From Bradyrhizobium erythrophlei (GTDB lineage: Bacteria; Pseudomonadota; Alphaproteobacteria; Rhizobiales; Xanthobacteraceae), in the NCBI RefSeq assembly GCF_900129505.1, contig NZ_LT670818.1, positions 1,178,001 to 1,242,000 of the forward strand: a stretch of 64,000 bases of DNA. Reading direction: 5' to 3'. Position 1 is the stretch's first letter, and every line of letters begins with the position of its first letter. Below the pieces are notes generated by a model. That model was not told the DNA's origin. It worked only from the letters and a program-made list of their open reading frames with translations, and searched no databases. The translations under genes were made by a program, and so were the position numbers. Below, piece by piece: positions 51,580 to 60,649 of the stretch.

Positions 51580-52578
51580 ATGGCGGAGGTTTATCGCATC
51601 ATCGGGGCCGAGATGTCGCCCTACTCGGTCAAGGTACGCTCCTATTTTCGTTACAAAGCCATCCCGCATCAATGGGTTTTACGCAACGCGGAAAGCCAGG
51701 CGGAATTCGAGAAATGCGCCAAAATGCCGATCATTCCGCTGGTGGTGACGCCCGAGGGCACTGGCATCCAGGATTCCACGCCGGTCATTGACGCGATGGA
51801 GAAGCTGTTTCCGGAGCCCTCGGTCCATCCGGACGATCCCGTCGCCCGCTTTATCTCGGCGCTAACAGAGGAATTCGGCGACGAGTGGGGCAACAAATGG
51901 ATGTTCCACTACCGCTGGGCGCGCGACGTCGATCAGATCTCGTCGGCGGGGCGCATCGCGCGGATGCGCGGGCCCTCGGCCGACGAGGAAAAGCACGCCG
52001 CCTTCGCCGGCCAGGTCCGAGCCCGCATGGTCGACCGGGTGTGGTTCGTCGGCTCCAACGCCGTGACCGCGCCGCAGATCGAGGCCGGTTTTGTCGCCAT
52101 GCTGGACCTTCTGGACGCCCATCTTGCGACGCGCCCGTATCTGTTCGGCGGAAGGCCGGCCTATGGCGACTTTGGTCTGTGGGGGCAGATCTATGAAATG
52201 TGGACCGATCCGACCGCGGGCGCGCTGATCGGCGGCGGCGCGCCCCATGTGCTGGATTGGGTACATCGGATGCTTTGGCCGAAGGCGGAAGGTGCGTTCG
52301 AATTCTGGCCCGGGCTCGCACCGACCCTGATGCCGATCCTGCAGCAGCAGGTGGGTGCGCAGTTCATGCCCTGGACCTGCGCCAATGAAAAGGCGCTGGC
52401 AGAGGCGAAGGACGAATTCAGCGTTACGCTCGCCGATAAAATCTGGACCCAGAAACCGCAGAAATATCACGCGCGCTCGCTTGCCATGCTGCGCGCCAAA
52501 TACGCCGCCGCAATCGACAAGACAGCGCTCGATCCGGTCCTGGAAGCCGCCGGCTGTCTGGCCGGACTGCGCGGCTGA
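51580..52578 (+). CDS. Glutathione S-transferase-like protein (332 aa, large C-domain)
   Basis: The N-terminal thioredoxin-type domain (about 1-80: EVYRIIGAEMSPYSVKVRSYFRYKAIPHQW, MPIIPLVVTPEGTGIQDSTPVIDAM) is followed by an unusually long helical domain (about 90-330) with WARDVDQISSAGRIARMR and YGDFGLWGQIYEMW. SPYS replaces the catalytic motif of ordinary GSTs. ATG 51580 sits 7 nt after GGAGG. The preceding ATG at 51574 is too close. It is followed by the SDR gene after 25 nt and then the crotonase, suggesting a small catabolic operon. Substrate unknown. Confidence 0.82.
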   Translation: MAEVYRIIGAEMSPYSVKVRSYFRYKAIPHQWVLRNAESQAEFEKCAKMPIIPLVVTPEGTGIQDSTPVIDAMEKLFPEPSVHPDDPVARFISALTEEFGDEWGNKWMFHYRWARDVDQISSAGRIARMRGPSADEEKHAAFAGQVRARMVDRVWFVGSNAVTAPQIEAGFVAMLDLLDAHLATRPYLFGGRPAYGDFGLWGQIYEMWTDPTAGALIGGGAPHVLDWVHRMLWPKAEGAFEFWPGLAPTLMPILQQQVGAQFMPWTCANEKALAEAKDEFSVTLADKIWTQKPQKYHARSLAMLRAKYAAAIDKTALDPVLEAAGCLAGLRG

Positions 52579-52603
52579 ACGTTCAAGGAAGAGGAGAACA
52601 CGC

Positions 52604-53305
52604 ATGGAAATCCCAAAATACAAGATCGCCCTGATCGTCGGCGCCGGCGAAGGGCTCAGCGCATCGCTGGCGCGGTTGCTCGCCAAGCAAGGCATCCGCA
52701 TCGCGCTGGCCGCACGGCAAATCGAAAAGCTCGGCGCGCTCTGCGCCGAGACCGGCGCCCGCGCCTTTGCCTGCAACGCCACCGACCCCGATGAAGTCGA
52801 GCGTTTGTTCGGCCTGGTCGAGCGCGAGATCGGTACGCCCGACGTGGTGGTCTATAACGCCAGCGGGCGATCGCGTGGCGCGTTTATTGACCTGGCACCG
52901 ACGGAAGTGGAGCAAGCCATTGCCGTCAGTGCGTTCGGCGGCTTCCTGGTGGCGCAGCAGGCGGCCAAGCGGATGCTGCCTGCGAAACACGGCGCGATCC
53001 TGTTCACCGGCGCTTCCGCCAGCGTCAAGGGCTATGCGCAATCCGCGCCGTTCGCGATGGGCAAGTTCGCGCTGCGTGGGCTCGCGCAAAGCATGGCGCG
53101 CGAACTATCGCCGCAGGGCATTCACGTCGCGCATTTCGTCATCGACGGCGGCATCCGCAGCGCGGCGCGCACCGAACCTGCCGACCGCCCGGATTCGATG
53201 CTCGACCCCGACGCCATTGCCTTGAGTTACTGGAACGTTCTGCAACAGCCGCGCAGCGCCTGGACCTGGGAGCTGGAGTTGCGGCCGTGGGTGGAGAAGT
53301 TTTGA
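52604..53305 (+). CDS. SDR-family protein without the catalytic tyrosine
   Basis: A 233-residue SDR. Cofactor loop IVGAGEGLSASLA and NASG are normal, with LAARQ after beta-2 (NADP type). The usual Tyr-x-x-x-Lys reads Phe150-Ala-Met-Gly-Lys154 (SAPFAMGKFALRGLAQSMA), so the catalytic Tyr is Phe. It may therefore be a binding or non-classical SDR. Ribosome site AAGGAAGAGGAG before ATG 52604. Gene follows the GST-like gene by 25 nt; a palindromic repeat separates it from the crotonase gene at 53476. Confidence 0.82.
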   Translation: MEIPKYKIALIVGAGEGLSASLARLLAKQGIRIALAARQIEKLGALCAETGARAFACNATDPDEVERLFGLVEREIGTPDVVVYNASGRSRGAFIDLAPTEVEQAIAVSAFGGFLVAQQAAKRMLPAKHGAILFTGASASVKGYAQSAPFAMGKFALRGLAQSMARELSPQGIHVAHFVIDGGIRSAARTEPADRPDSMLDPDAIALSYWNVLQQPRSAWTWELELRPWVEKF

Positions 53306-53329
53306 TGATGATCCAGCCACATATATGAG

Positions 53330-53432
53330 CGTCATCATCCGCGAAAGCGGATGATTCAGTACTCCGCGGCGCTGATGAGATTCTCTGAGGGCGGCGATTA
53401 CTGGATACCCGCCGTCGCGGGTATGAGAGCCG
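53330..53432. repeat. Palindromic repeat region (TCATCCGC...GGGTATGAGA type)
   Basis: GTCATCATCCGCGAAAGCGG begins a nested set of dyads; right part ACTGGATACCCGCCGTCGCG ... GGGTATGA is related to the 19645 and 20358 units. Confidence 0.6.
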
Positions 53433-53475
53433 GCTTTTGCTGAACGCGGAGCACGCCGCGAAGGGGAGCGATTTG

Positions 53476-54306
53476 ATGACCACTGAAATCACCATCGACA
53501 CCGGCACCAACGAACTGCTCTGCGTGATCCGCGACCGCGTCGCGATCATCACGCTGAACCGCCCGGAGGTCCGCAATGCGCTGTCGGACGACCTGACCCC
53601 GGCGCTACGCACGATGATCAAGACCTGCGGCGAGAACCCGGACGTCGGCGTGCTGCTGATCACCGGCGCGGGCACCGCGTTCTGCGCCGGCGGCAACGTC
53701 AAGGGCATGGGCGCCCATCGCGACAAGAAGAAGCTGGACATGTCCTATGACGAGAAGGTCGCGGACCTGCAGGAACGCCAGCGCCTGCTCACCGGCGCGC
53801 TGATCTCGGTGCGCAAGCCGACCATCGCCGCGCTACCCGGCGCCGCGGCCGGCGCGGGGCTCGCCATCGCCATGGCCTGCGACATCCGTATCGCCGCGCA
53901 ATCGGCCTTCGTCTCCACCGGCTATCTGCGGGTAGGCCTTTCCGGCGACTATGGCATCGCCTGGCTGTTGACGCGGCTGGTCAGCACCGCGCGGGCCCGC
54001 GAACTGATGTTCACCGCCGACAGGGTCGATGCCACCAGATGCGAGGCGATCGGCCTCGTCAATCGCGTCGTGCCGGACGAAAAGCTCCAGGAGGAAGCAC
54101 TTGCACTGGCCAGGTCGATGGCCGAAGGCCCGACCATCGCGTTGCGCTACATGAAGGACAATCTCGACGAAGCCCTGCTGTTCGACTTCGCCACCGCCCG
54201 CGACCACGAGGCGGAGCGCCTGATCCGCACCACCATGACGGCGGATCACAAGGAGGCCGTGCAGGCGTTTATTGAAAAGCGCAACGCGGTGTTTGTAGGG
54301 AAATAG
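53476..54306 (+). CDS. Crotonase-family protein (PaaG/EchA-like)
   Basis: A 276-residue crotonase. AFCAGGNVKGMGAHR is the oxyanion-hole loop. GAAAGAGLAIAMACDIRI has Ala at the first hydratase Glu. STGYLRVGLSGDYGIAWLLTRLVS keeps an Asp instead of PE, as in PaaG-type isomerases. So isomerase or other crotonase chemistry is likelier than hydration. ATG 53476 follows AAGGGGAGCG. The longer frame upstream does not fit the family. It ends the GST-SDR-crotonase group; a large palindrome follows. Confidence 0.85.
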   Translation: MTTEITIDTGTNELLCVIRDRVAIITLNRPEVRNALSDDLTPALRTMIKTCGENPDVGVLLITGAGTAFCAGGNVKGMGAHRDKKKLDMSYDEKVADLQERQRLLTGALISVRKPTIAALPGAAAGAGLAIAMACDIRIAAQSAFVSTGYLRVGLSGDYGIAWLLTRLVSTARARELMFTADRVDATRCEAIGLVNRVVPDEKLQEEALALARSMAEGPTIALRYMKDNLDEALLFDFATARDHEAERLIRTTMTADHKEAVQAFIEKRNAVFVGK

Positions 54307-54313
54307 GTTTGGC

Positions 54314-54401
54314 AGGGTGGGCAAAGGCGCACTTGCGCCGTGCCCACCATGCTTCTCATGCTTTGTTGAAGTTGGTGGGCACGCTTCGCTTTGCCCACCC
54401 T
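54314..54401. repeat. Palindromic repeat AGGGTGGGCAAAG ... CTTTGCCCACCCT
   Basis: 13-bp perfect terminal arms (54314-54326 and 54389-54401) with inner GTGCCCACC / GGTGGGCAC. It lies between convergent genes (crotonase and GNAT). Confidence 0.85.
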
Positions 54402-54419
54402 ACAGATCGAGAGGCGTCC

Positions 54420-55034
54420 TCAAACCGTCGCCTGCAGCGAGATCCGCTGCGCCGCGAGGCGCCAGCTGGCGCAGGGGATTTCCTTCGGCGCGAGATCGCT
54501 GTGCTTCTGGAAGCGCACCAGCTTCCAGTCGTCGGGATTGTTGGTGAAATCAAAGCCGGATTTGCGGGCGAGCGCGATCATCGCCGTGTTGGAGCGCAGG
54601 GTATCGCCGAACAGCCGCGTCGCGCCGAACGCGGCGGCGCGACATTCGAGATTGCGCATCAGGGCCGTACCGAAGCCCTGGCCCTGCCAGCGATCGTCGA
54701 TCGATAGGCCGAACTCGAAACTGTCCTTGTCGGGGTCGAAGGCGTAACGGGCTTCGCCGACGATAGTCTCATGGCCGTCGATGGTCATGGTCGCGATCAC
54801 GCTGAAGCGGTCGCCCTCGCCGACATGGATAAAATCCGCCAGCAGGTTGTGGGGCAGTTGGCTCATGGCGCCGAGGAAGCGGTTGTAGCGGGAGTTGGTC
54901 GTGAGCGCGCGGAAATAGGCCTGCAGCGGCTCGGCGTCGCCTGGCTCCAGAAAGCGCACCGTCAACGATTTGCCGCTGCGTAGCCGCAACACATCGGAAT
55001 GCCGTCGGAGCTCATCGAGGCGAAGCGCGGTCAT
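54420..55034 (-). CDS. GNAT-family N-acetyltransferase
   Basis: A 204-residue protein. TVRFLEPGDAEPLQAYFRALTTNSRYNRFLGAMSQLP is the usual start of the domain, GLSIDDRWQGQGFGTALMRNLECRAAAFGATRL is the acetyl-CoA loop (Q/R-x-x-G-x-G/A type) and LARKSGFDFTNNPDDWKLVRF the final strand. The fold is that of acetyltransferases; the substrate is unknown. C-terminal 35 residues are without motif. It is followed on the same strand by a DUF1127 gene upstream of it (55109-55312) but with a separate spacer. Confidence 0.88.
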   Translation of the reverse strand: MTALRLDELRRHSDVLRLRSGKSLTVRFLEPGDAEPLQAYFRALTTNSRYNRFLGAMSQLPHNLLADFIHVGEGDRFSVIATMTIDGHETIVGEARYAFDPDKDSFEFGLSIDDRWQGQGFGTALMRNLECRAAAFGATRLFGDTLRSNTAMIALARKSGFDFTNNPDDWKLVRFQKHSDLAPKEIPCASWRLAAQRISLQATV

Positions 55035-55108
55035 GGCTGGCTTCCATCTGTTGCGAAAGTCGATGGCCGGCGTCCCCCCTCAGGAGGCAACGCCGGCCGC
55101 GGCGGCCC

Positions 55109-55312
55109 TTAGGCCCGCCAGAACGGCTTTTCCGCCTCGCGCATGACGTCGCTCCAGGACAGGCCGACGTCATGGAGGTCGCGATCGGTCCAATGGGTCA
55201 GTTCGCGGCGCTGGCGCCGCCGGTCACGCCAGACATGGAATGCCTCGGAGAGCTGGGTCAGAAATCCCGTGCTATGATGATTTGTCATTGATTGATGTGA
55301 ATAGATGGACAC
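55109..55312 (-). CDS. DUF1127 small regulatory-type protein
   Basis: A 67-residue protein with the DUF1127 core: WRDRRRQRRELTHWTDRDLHDVGLSWSDVMREAEKPFWR, basic then acidic. GTG 55312 chosen because AGGAGG lies 5 nt before it; ATG 55288 has none. Members in rhizobia influence phosphate, RNA or stress metabolism and often bind nucleic acids. The gene is divergent from the LysR regulator of the tricarballylate operon. Confidence 0.88.
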   Translation of the reverse strand: MSIYSHQSMTNHHSTGFLTQLSEAFHVWRDRRRQRRELTHWTDRDLHDVGLSWSDVMREAEKPFWRA

Positions 55313-55381
55313 GGTGTCCTCCTAAAGCTAAGCTGCAACCGACAATATCTGTGTCTTCGACGCTCCCGACAAACGACATGT

Positions 55382-55395
55382 TGTCCAGCTTGACA
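55382..55395. promoter_or_regulatory. Possible operator TGTC-N6-GACA
   Basis: Dyad TGTCCAGCTTGACA in the divergent region of the DUF1127 gene and the LysR gene, 29 nt before the LysR start, where autoregulation by LysR proteins often occurs. Confidence 0.35.
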
Positions 55396-55424
55396 TGAGA
55401 TAAATTCATGGATTGGGGGATCCC

Positions 55425-56324
55425 ATGACCGCGCGGCTGCCCTCGCTCAACGGCCTGCGCGCGTTCGAGGCCGCCGCGCGCCATTTGAGCTTCACCAACG
55501 CTGCAGCCGAGCTGAACGTCACGCAGACCGCGATCAGCCATCAGATCCGGCGGCTCGAGGAGGAACTCGGAGTCCGCCTGTTCGTCCGGCAGAACCGCGC
55601 GCTGGCGCTGACACCGGAGGCCCGGGAATATCTCCCCGGAATCCGCGCCGCCTTCAACGATCTCAGGCTTGCCACTGACCGGCTACTGCGTAAGGACGAC
55701 GACCACGTGTTGACGGTATCGACGCTGGCCTCGCTCGCCGCCAAATGGCTGCTGCCGCGGCTTTCCGCCTTCCAGGAGGCGCATCCCGGCATCGACGTGC
55801 GCATCACCACCTCGACCAGCCTGGTCGATTTTGGAAAAGGCGATGTCGATGCCGCGATCCGTTATGGCCGCGGTCACTGGGCCGGCCTGCGCGCCGACTG
55901 GCTGATGGCCGACGAATTGTTTCCGGTGTGCAGTCCGGCGCTGGCGAGCGGCGACAAGCCGCTGCACTGCCCGCAGGACCTCGCCAACCACACCTTGCTG
56001 CACAGCAGCGGAGGCTATGACGATGACTGGAGGCTGTGGCTCACGGCCGCGGGCCTGCCGGCGAACATCTCAAGACAGCCCGGCGTGAGCTTCGACCTGA
56101 TCTTCGTCACCGTGCAGGCGGCGATCGACGGCATCGGCGTGGCGATGGGCCGGACCTCCTATGTCGAGGCCGACATCGCCAAGGGGCGGCTCGTGGTTCC
56201 CTTCAAGATCGCGCTGCCGGCGGATGCCGGCTTCTATCTGGTCTCGCCCAAGAGCAGGGCGGATCCGCCGAAACTCCGCGCGTTCAGGCAATGGCTGAAA
56301 ACCTCAGGTCAGGGCAAGGCCTGA
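55425..56324 (+). CDS. LysR-family regulator of the tricarballylate operon (GcvA-like)
   Basis: A 299-residue LysR protein of the GcvA branch: LPSLNGLRAFEAAARHLSFTNAAAELNVTQTAISHQIRRLEEELGVRLFVRQNRALALTPEA gives the HTH, and VSTLASLAAKWLLPRLSAFQEAHPGIDVRITTS starts the effector domain. It is the first gene of a four-gene set with tcuC, tcuA and tcuB, corresponding to Salmonella tcuR (tricarballylate-responsive) in position; identity with TcuR itself is inferred. ATG 55425 follows GGGGGATCCC. A TGTC-N6-GACA dyad (55382-55395) lies in its promoter. Confidence 0.9.
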   Translation: MTARLPSLNGLRAFEAAARHLSFTNAAAELNVTQTAISHQIRRLEEELGVRLFVRQNRALALTPEAREYLPGIRAAFNDLRLATDRLLRKDDDHVLTVSTLASLAAKWLLPRLSAFQEAHPGIDVRITTSTSLVDFGKGDVDAAIRYGRGHWAGLRADWLMADELFPVCSPALASGDKPLHCPQDLANHTLLHSSGGYDDDWRLWLTAAGLPANISRQPGVSFDLIFVTVQAAIDGIGVAMGRTSYVEADIAKGRLVVPFKIALPADAGFYLVSPKSRADPPKLRAFRQWLKTSGQGKA

Positions 56325-56456
56325 AAATCCGGCTCGCTCGGCATTTTCCGGGTTGGTCGCGCGGCGCGGACGTGGCAGATTGCCGCATCAAGCAAGCAAC
56401 TGTCGGCTGACGAGAAGTCTTTCCGCACAGGCATTCGAAACGGGGAGAAACTCGTC

Positions 56457-57767
56457 ATGTCGCAAACATCCACATCACACCCGCCGCAGATCAAGTCGCG
56501 CATCGGCGCCATTCTGCGCGCGACCAGCGGCAATTTCCTCGAACAATTCGACTTCTTCCTGTTCGGGTTTTACGCGCAAGCCATCGCCAAAGCGTTTTTT
56601 CCCGCGCAGAACGAAACCGCGGCGCTGCTCAACGCCTTCGGCGTGTTCTGGCTCGGCGCATTGATGCGGCCCGTCGGCGCGGTGGTGCTCGGCGCCTATA
56701 TCGACCGCATCGGCCGCCGCCAGGGCTTGATCGTGACGCTCGCAATCATGGCGGTCGGCACGGTGGTGATCGCCTTCTGCCCGACATACGCGAGCATCGG
56801 TCTTGCTGCACCCGTGATCGTGCTGATCGGCCGGCTGCTGCAGGGATTTTCCGCCGGCGTCGAACTCGGCGGCGTCTCGGTCTACCTCGCGGAGATTTCC
56901 ACCCCGGGCAACCGCGGCTTCTACACCTCGTTCCAGTCGTCGAGCCAGCAGGTGGCGATCTTCGTCGCCTCGATCCTCGGCTTTATTCTCAGCGAATTGA
57001 TGCCCGCGGATGCAGTCGCAGCGTGGGGCTGGCGGATTCCGTTCTTCGTCGGCTGCATCATCATCCCCGTTATTTTCGTGCTGCGGCGGACGCTGGAGGA
57101 AACGCCGGCGTTCCTCGCGATGAAGAAGCATCCGACCGCCAGCGAGGTATTTGCCGCGGCCCTGGCGAACTGGCGCATCGTCATTCTCGGCATGATGATC
57201 GCGATCCTGACCACCACGACGTTCTACTTCGTCACCGTCTATACGCCGACCTTCGGCAAGACCGTGCTGAAGCTCACCAACCAGGACGCCCTGCTGGTGA
57301 CGCTTCTGGTTGCGGTCACGAATTTCATCTGGAATCCCGTCGGCGGCGCGATATCGGACCGGATCGGCCGCAAGCCGGTGCTGCTGACGATCGCAGGCCT
57401 CTCGCTCCTGACCGCCTATCCCGCGCTGCACTGGCTGGTTGCCGCGCCGACCTTCGGCAAGATGCTGGCTGTCGAGATGATGTTCTCGTTCTATTTCGGC
57501 GTCTACAGCGGCACCATGCTGGGTGCCCTGGTCGAGATCGTGCCGGCCCATGTCCGCACCACCTGTTTCTCGCTGGCCTTTGCGCTCGCGGCGGCGCTGT
57601 TCGGCACCTTCACGCCGTTTGCGTCGACCTGGCTGATCCAGACGACCGGCGACAAGGCTTCTCCGGGATACTGGCTGATGTTCGCCGCCGCGCTCGGCAT
57701 CTTTGCGGCCCTCGCCGTCTATCGCGGCGGCCGCACCATCGAGACCCGCGAGGCCCTCGCCACGTGA
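56457..57767 (+). CDS. tcuC: Tricarballylate/citrate MFS proton symporter
   Basis: A 436-residue MHS-family MFS transporter of the CitA/TcuC type: [28 protein letters not shown] in helix 1, [24 protein letters not shown] (loop 2-3 motif), [43 protein letters not shown]. Twelve helices. It would import tricarballylate with protons over the inner membrane. Followed 74 nt later by tcuA across a terminator-like hairpin (57780-57806). Gene order here is R-C-A-B, unlike R-A-B-C in Salmonella. Confidence 0.9.
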   Translation: MSQTSTSHPPQIKSRIGAILRATSGNFLEQFDFFLFGFYAQAIAKAFFPAQNETAALLNAFGVFWLGALMRPVGAVVLGAYIDRIGRRQGLIVTLAIMAVGTVVIAFCPTYASIGLAAPVIVLIGRLLQGFSAGVELGGVSVYLAEISTPGNRGFYTSFQSSSQQVAIFVASILGFILSELMPADAVAAWGWRIPFFVGCIIIPVIFVLRRTLEETPAFLAMKKHPTASEVFAAALANWRIVILGMMIAILTTTTFYFVTVYTPTFGKTVLKLTNQDALLVTLLVAVTNFIWNPVGGAISDRIGRKPVLLTIAGLSLLTAYPALHWLVAAPTFGKMLAVEMMFSFYFGVYSGTMLGALVEIVPAHVRTTCFSLAFALAAALFGTFTPFASTWLIQTTGDKASPGYWLMFAAALGIFAALAVYRGGRTIETREALAT

Positions 57768-57779
57768 CTCCTCTAACTG

Positions 57780-57806
57780 CCGGGCCGGCCGATCCCCCCG
57801 GCCCGG
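57780..57806 (+). terminator. Hairpin between tcuC and tcuA
   Basis: CCGGGCCGG and CCGGCCCGG (9-bp perfect stem, 9-nt loop) followed by TTTGATTT. It looks like a weak intrinsic terminator or attenuator within the operon, 35 nt before tcuA. Confidence 0.65.
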
Positions 57807-57841
57807 TTTGATTTCCATGCAAACAACGATAACAAGACGGC

Positions 57842-59239
57842 ATGGTTGACTTAGCCCGTAAATACGATGTGCTGGTGATCGGCGGCGGCAATGCCGCGCT
57901 GTGCGCCGCGATCAGCGCGCGGCGGCTGGGCGCCTCCGTATTGGTGCTGGAAGGCGCGCCGAAATTCTACCGGGGCGGCAACACCCGTCATACCCGCAAC
58001 ATGCGCTGCGCCCATGATGCGGCGACCGACATCCTCACCGGACCTTATACCGAAGCGGAATTCTGGGAAGATCTGCTGCGCGTCACCGGCGGCCAGACCG
58101 ACGAGGAACTGGCCCGCCACATGATCGCGGAGTCCAAGGACGTCCTTGACTGGATCGTCAAGCAGGGCGTGCGCTGGCAGCCGTCGCTGGGCGGCACGCT
58201 CAGCCTCGGGCGGACCAATTCGTTCTTCCTCGGCGGCGGCCGGGCGATGCTGAACGCGCTCTATCTCACCGCCGAACAGCTCGGCGTCGAAATCCTCTAC
58301 GACGCCGAAGTGCTCGACCTCAACATCGACCACGGCATGTTTCTCTCCGCTACCCTGAAGCAGGGCGACGGGCGCGCCAAGGCGAGCGCCGCGACCCTGG
58401 TGGCGGCAGCCGGCGGCTTCGAGGCCAATATCGAATGGCTGAAGCAGTATTGGGGCGAGGCCGCCGACAATTTCCTGATCCGCGGCACGCCCTATAATCG
58501 CGGCTCGATCCTGAAGATGCTGCTCGACAACGGCGTGCAGGAGGTCGGCGATCCCACCCAGTGCCACGCGGTCGCGATCGACGCCCGCGCGCCGAAATTC
58601 GACGGCGGCATCATCACGCGGCATGATTCGGTGGTGTTCGGCATCGTCGTCAACAACGGTGGCTTACGCTTCTACGACGAAGGCGAAGACATCTGGCCGA
58701 AGCGCTATGCGATCTGGGGCCGCCTGGTCGCCGCCCAACCTGACCAGATCGCCTATATCGTTTTCGACTCCTCTGTTCTCACCAGTTTCATGCCGACGCT
58801 GTTTCCGCCGATCAGGGCCGACAGCATCGCGGAGCTTGCCGGCAAGTTCGAGCTCGACGCCGCCGCGCTGGAAAAAACCATCGCCGACTTCAATGCGGCG
58901 GTGCGGCCCGGCACCTTCGATCACACCATCCTCGACGACTGCCGCACCGAAGGCCTGACGCCGCCGAAGACGCACTGGGCGCGCAGGATCGAGACGCCGC
59001 CTTATTATGCCTATCCGGTGCGGCCCGGCATCACCTTCACCTATCTGGGCACCCGCGTGAACAAGCAGGCGCGCATGTTGATGAAGGACGGCAAGCCATC
59101 AGCCAACATGTTCGCCGCCGGCGAGATCATGGCGGGCAACGTGCTCGGCAAAGGTTATGCGGCCGGCATCGGCATGACCATCGGCAGCGTGTTCGGACGG
59201 ATCGCGGGACGGGAAGCGGCGCAAAATGCACGGAACTAA
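57842..59239 (+). CDS. tcuA: Tricarballylate dehydrogenase (FAD-dependent)
   Basis: A 465-residue FAD enzyme of the fumarate reductase/succinate dehydrogenase flavoprotein family. FAD motif DVLVIGGGNAALCAAISARRLGASVLVLE; GGNTRHTRNMRCAHD; AGGFEANIEWL; and the C-terminal AAGEIMAGNVLGKGYAAGIGMTIGSVFGRIAG. The start and GNTRHTRN segment match TcuA (CobZ-like N-terminal part). It oxidises tricarballylate to cis-aconitate, entering the TCA cycle. The last codons overlap the tcuB start by 14 nt, so the two are translated together. Confidence 0.93.
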   Translation: MVDLARKYDVLVIGGGNAALCAAISARRLGASVLVLEGAPKFYRGGNTRHTRNMRCAHDAATDILTGPYTEAEFWEDLLRVTGGQTDEELARHMIAESKDVLDWIVKQGVRWQPSLGGTLSLGRTNSFFLGGGRAMLNALYLTAEQLGVEILYDAEVLDLNIDHGMFLSATLKQGDGRAKASAATLVAAAGGFEANIEWLKQYWGEAADNFLIRGTPYNRGSILKMLLDNGVQEVGDPTQCHAVAIDARAPKFDGGIITRHDSVVFGIVVNNGGLRFYDEGEDIWPKRYAIWGRLVAAQPDQIAYIVFDSSVLTSFMPTLFPPIRADSIAELAGKFELDAAALEKTIADFNAAVRPGTFDHTILDDCRTEGLTPPKTHWARRIETPPYYAYPVRPGITFTYLGTRVNKQARMLMKDGKPSANMFAAGEIMAGNVLGKGYAAGIGMTIGSVFGRIAGREAAQNARN

Positions 59240-60335
59240 GACGCTCGAGGAAGCCGACCGCCTGATGACGGTCTGTAATTCCTGCCGCTACTGTGAGGGC
59301 CTGTGCGCGGTGTTTCCGGCGATGGAGATGCGCCGCGCCTTCTCCGACGGCGACCTGAATTATTTCGCCAATCTCTGCCATGCCTGCGGCGCCTGCTACA
59401 CTGATTGCCAGTTCTCGCCGCCGCACGAATACAACGTCAATGTACCGCAGAACTTGGCCGCCGCGCGCGTCGAATCCTGGGCCGCCTATGCCTGGCCGCG
59501 CGCCTTGTCCGGCCTGTTCGCGCGCAACGGCCTTGCGATCAGCGTCATCGCGGCCTTGAGTGTGGCCGCGTTCATCTTCGGCTTTGCGGCTTTCAACGAC
59601 CGGCAGGTGCTGCTCGGCATCCACACCGGTCCCGGCGCGTTCTACGCGTTGATGCCGCACAATGCGATGGCTTTCTTGTTCAGTGCGGCGTTCCTCTACG
59701 CGATCGTGGCACTGGTGATGGGCGTGCGCGCGTTCTGGCGCGATATCGGCGAACCCGTCGGCATGCTCGCCGATCCCGGGTCGCTGTGGCAGGCGATCAA
59801 GGACACCGGCCAGTTGCGCTATCTCGACGGCGGTGGCGTCGGCTGCTTCAACGAGGATGAACGCCCCACCGATCACCGCAAAATCTACCATCATCTGACC
59901 TTCTACGGTTTTGGGCTCTGCTTTGCCGCCACCTGCGTGGCGACGCTGTATCATTTTCTGCTCGCGCGCGAGGCGCCCTATCCGTGGTGGGATTTGCCGG
60001 TCGTGCTGGGCACGCTGGGCGGCATCGGGCTTCTCGTGGGTCCCGCGGGGCTGCTCGCGGAGAAATTCAAGCGCGATCCGGCGCTGGTGGACGAGAAGCG
60101 CACCGGCATGGATGTGGCGTTTATCGTCATGCTGTTCCTGACTGGTTTTACCGGCATCGTGCTGTTGCTGTTGCGCGAGACGGCGGCAATGGGGCCGCTG
60201 CTGGCGCTGCATCTCGGATTCGTATTCGCGCTGTTCATCACCATGCCCTACGGCAAGTTCGTGCACGGGCTCTATCGTTTCGTCGCGCTGGTGCGCTACG
60301 CGCGGGAGCGGCGGATGATGGCGGGCGGGACCTAG
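59226..60335 (+). CDS. tcuB: Tricarballylate-utilisation Fe-S membrane protein TcuB
   Basis: A 369-residue protein with two 4Fe-4S clusters (C17-x2-C20-x2-C23-x3-C27 and C51-x2-C54-x2-C57-x3-C61) followed by about six membrane helices. It takes electrons from the TcuA flavin and passes them to the quinone pool, keeping TcuA active. Layout agrees with Salmonella TcuB (C-terminal part of CobZ). It overlaps tcuA by 14 nt and is the last gene of the operon; a repeat-rich non-coding region follows. Confidence 0.93.
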   Translation: MHGTKTLEEADRLMTVCNSCRYCEGLCAVFPAMEMRRAFSDGDLNYFANLCHACGACYTDCQFSPPHEYNVNVPQNLAAARVESWAAYAWPRALSGLFARNGLAISVIAALSVAAFIFGFAAFNDRQVLLGIHTGPGAFYALMPHNAMAFLFSAAFLYAIVALVMGVRAFWRDIGEPVGMLADPGSLWQAIKDTGQLRYLDGGGVGCFNEDERPTDHRKIYHHLTFYGFGLCFAATCVATLYHFLLAREAPYPWWDLPVVLGTLGGIGLLVGPAGLLAEKFKRDPALVDEKRTGMDVAFIVMLFLTGFTGIVLLLLRETAAMGPLLALHLGFVFALFITMPYGKFVHGLYRFVALVRYARERRMMAGGT

Positions 60336-60367
60336 TCCGGAGTTTCGCGAGCGAACGCTAATCCGTC

Positions 60368-60555
60368 TCCCCTCCCCCCGCGAAGCGGCGGGGTCGAGAC
60401 GAGCGAAGCTCGCTCTTAGGGGTCGGGGGTGGGGGGTCTATTGGCTGGGACCGCAGCTTCGGTGGACGCCGCGCTACCCCCCACCCCCGACCTCGAGAGC
60501 GAGCTTCGCTCGCCTCGGACCCCGCCACGCGCAAGGGCGCGTGGGTGGAGGGGAG
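60368..60555. repeat. Large inverted repeat CCCCTCCCC...GGGGAGGGG-type
   Basis: The left half includes CGGGGTCGAGACGAGCGAAG and GGGGTCGGGGGTGGGGGG; the right half has their inverses CCCCCCACCCCCGACC and CTTCGCTCGCCTCGGACCCCG. Pairing is imperfect but long (about 75 nt per arm). Confidence 0.75.
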
Positions 60556-60649
60556 TTCAAAAGCGGGGCTCGCTCGTCCGGGACGACGAATTCTATTTCC
60601 GATTCGAATTTCAAACAGCGGATACACGTTAGCATTCTCGCGGCACGAT

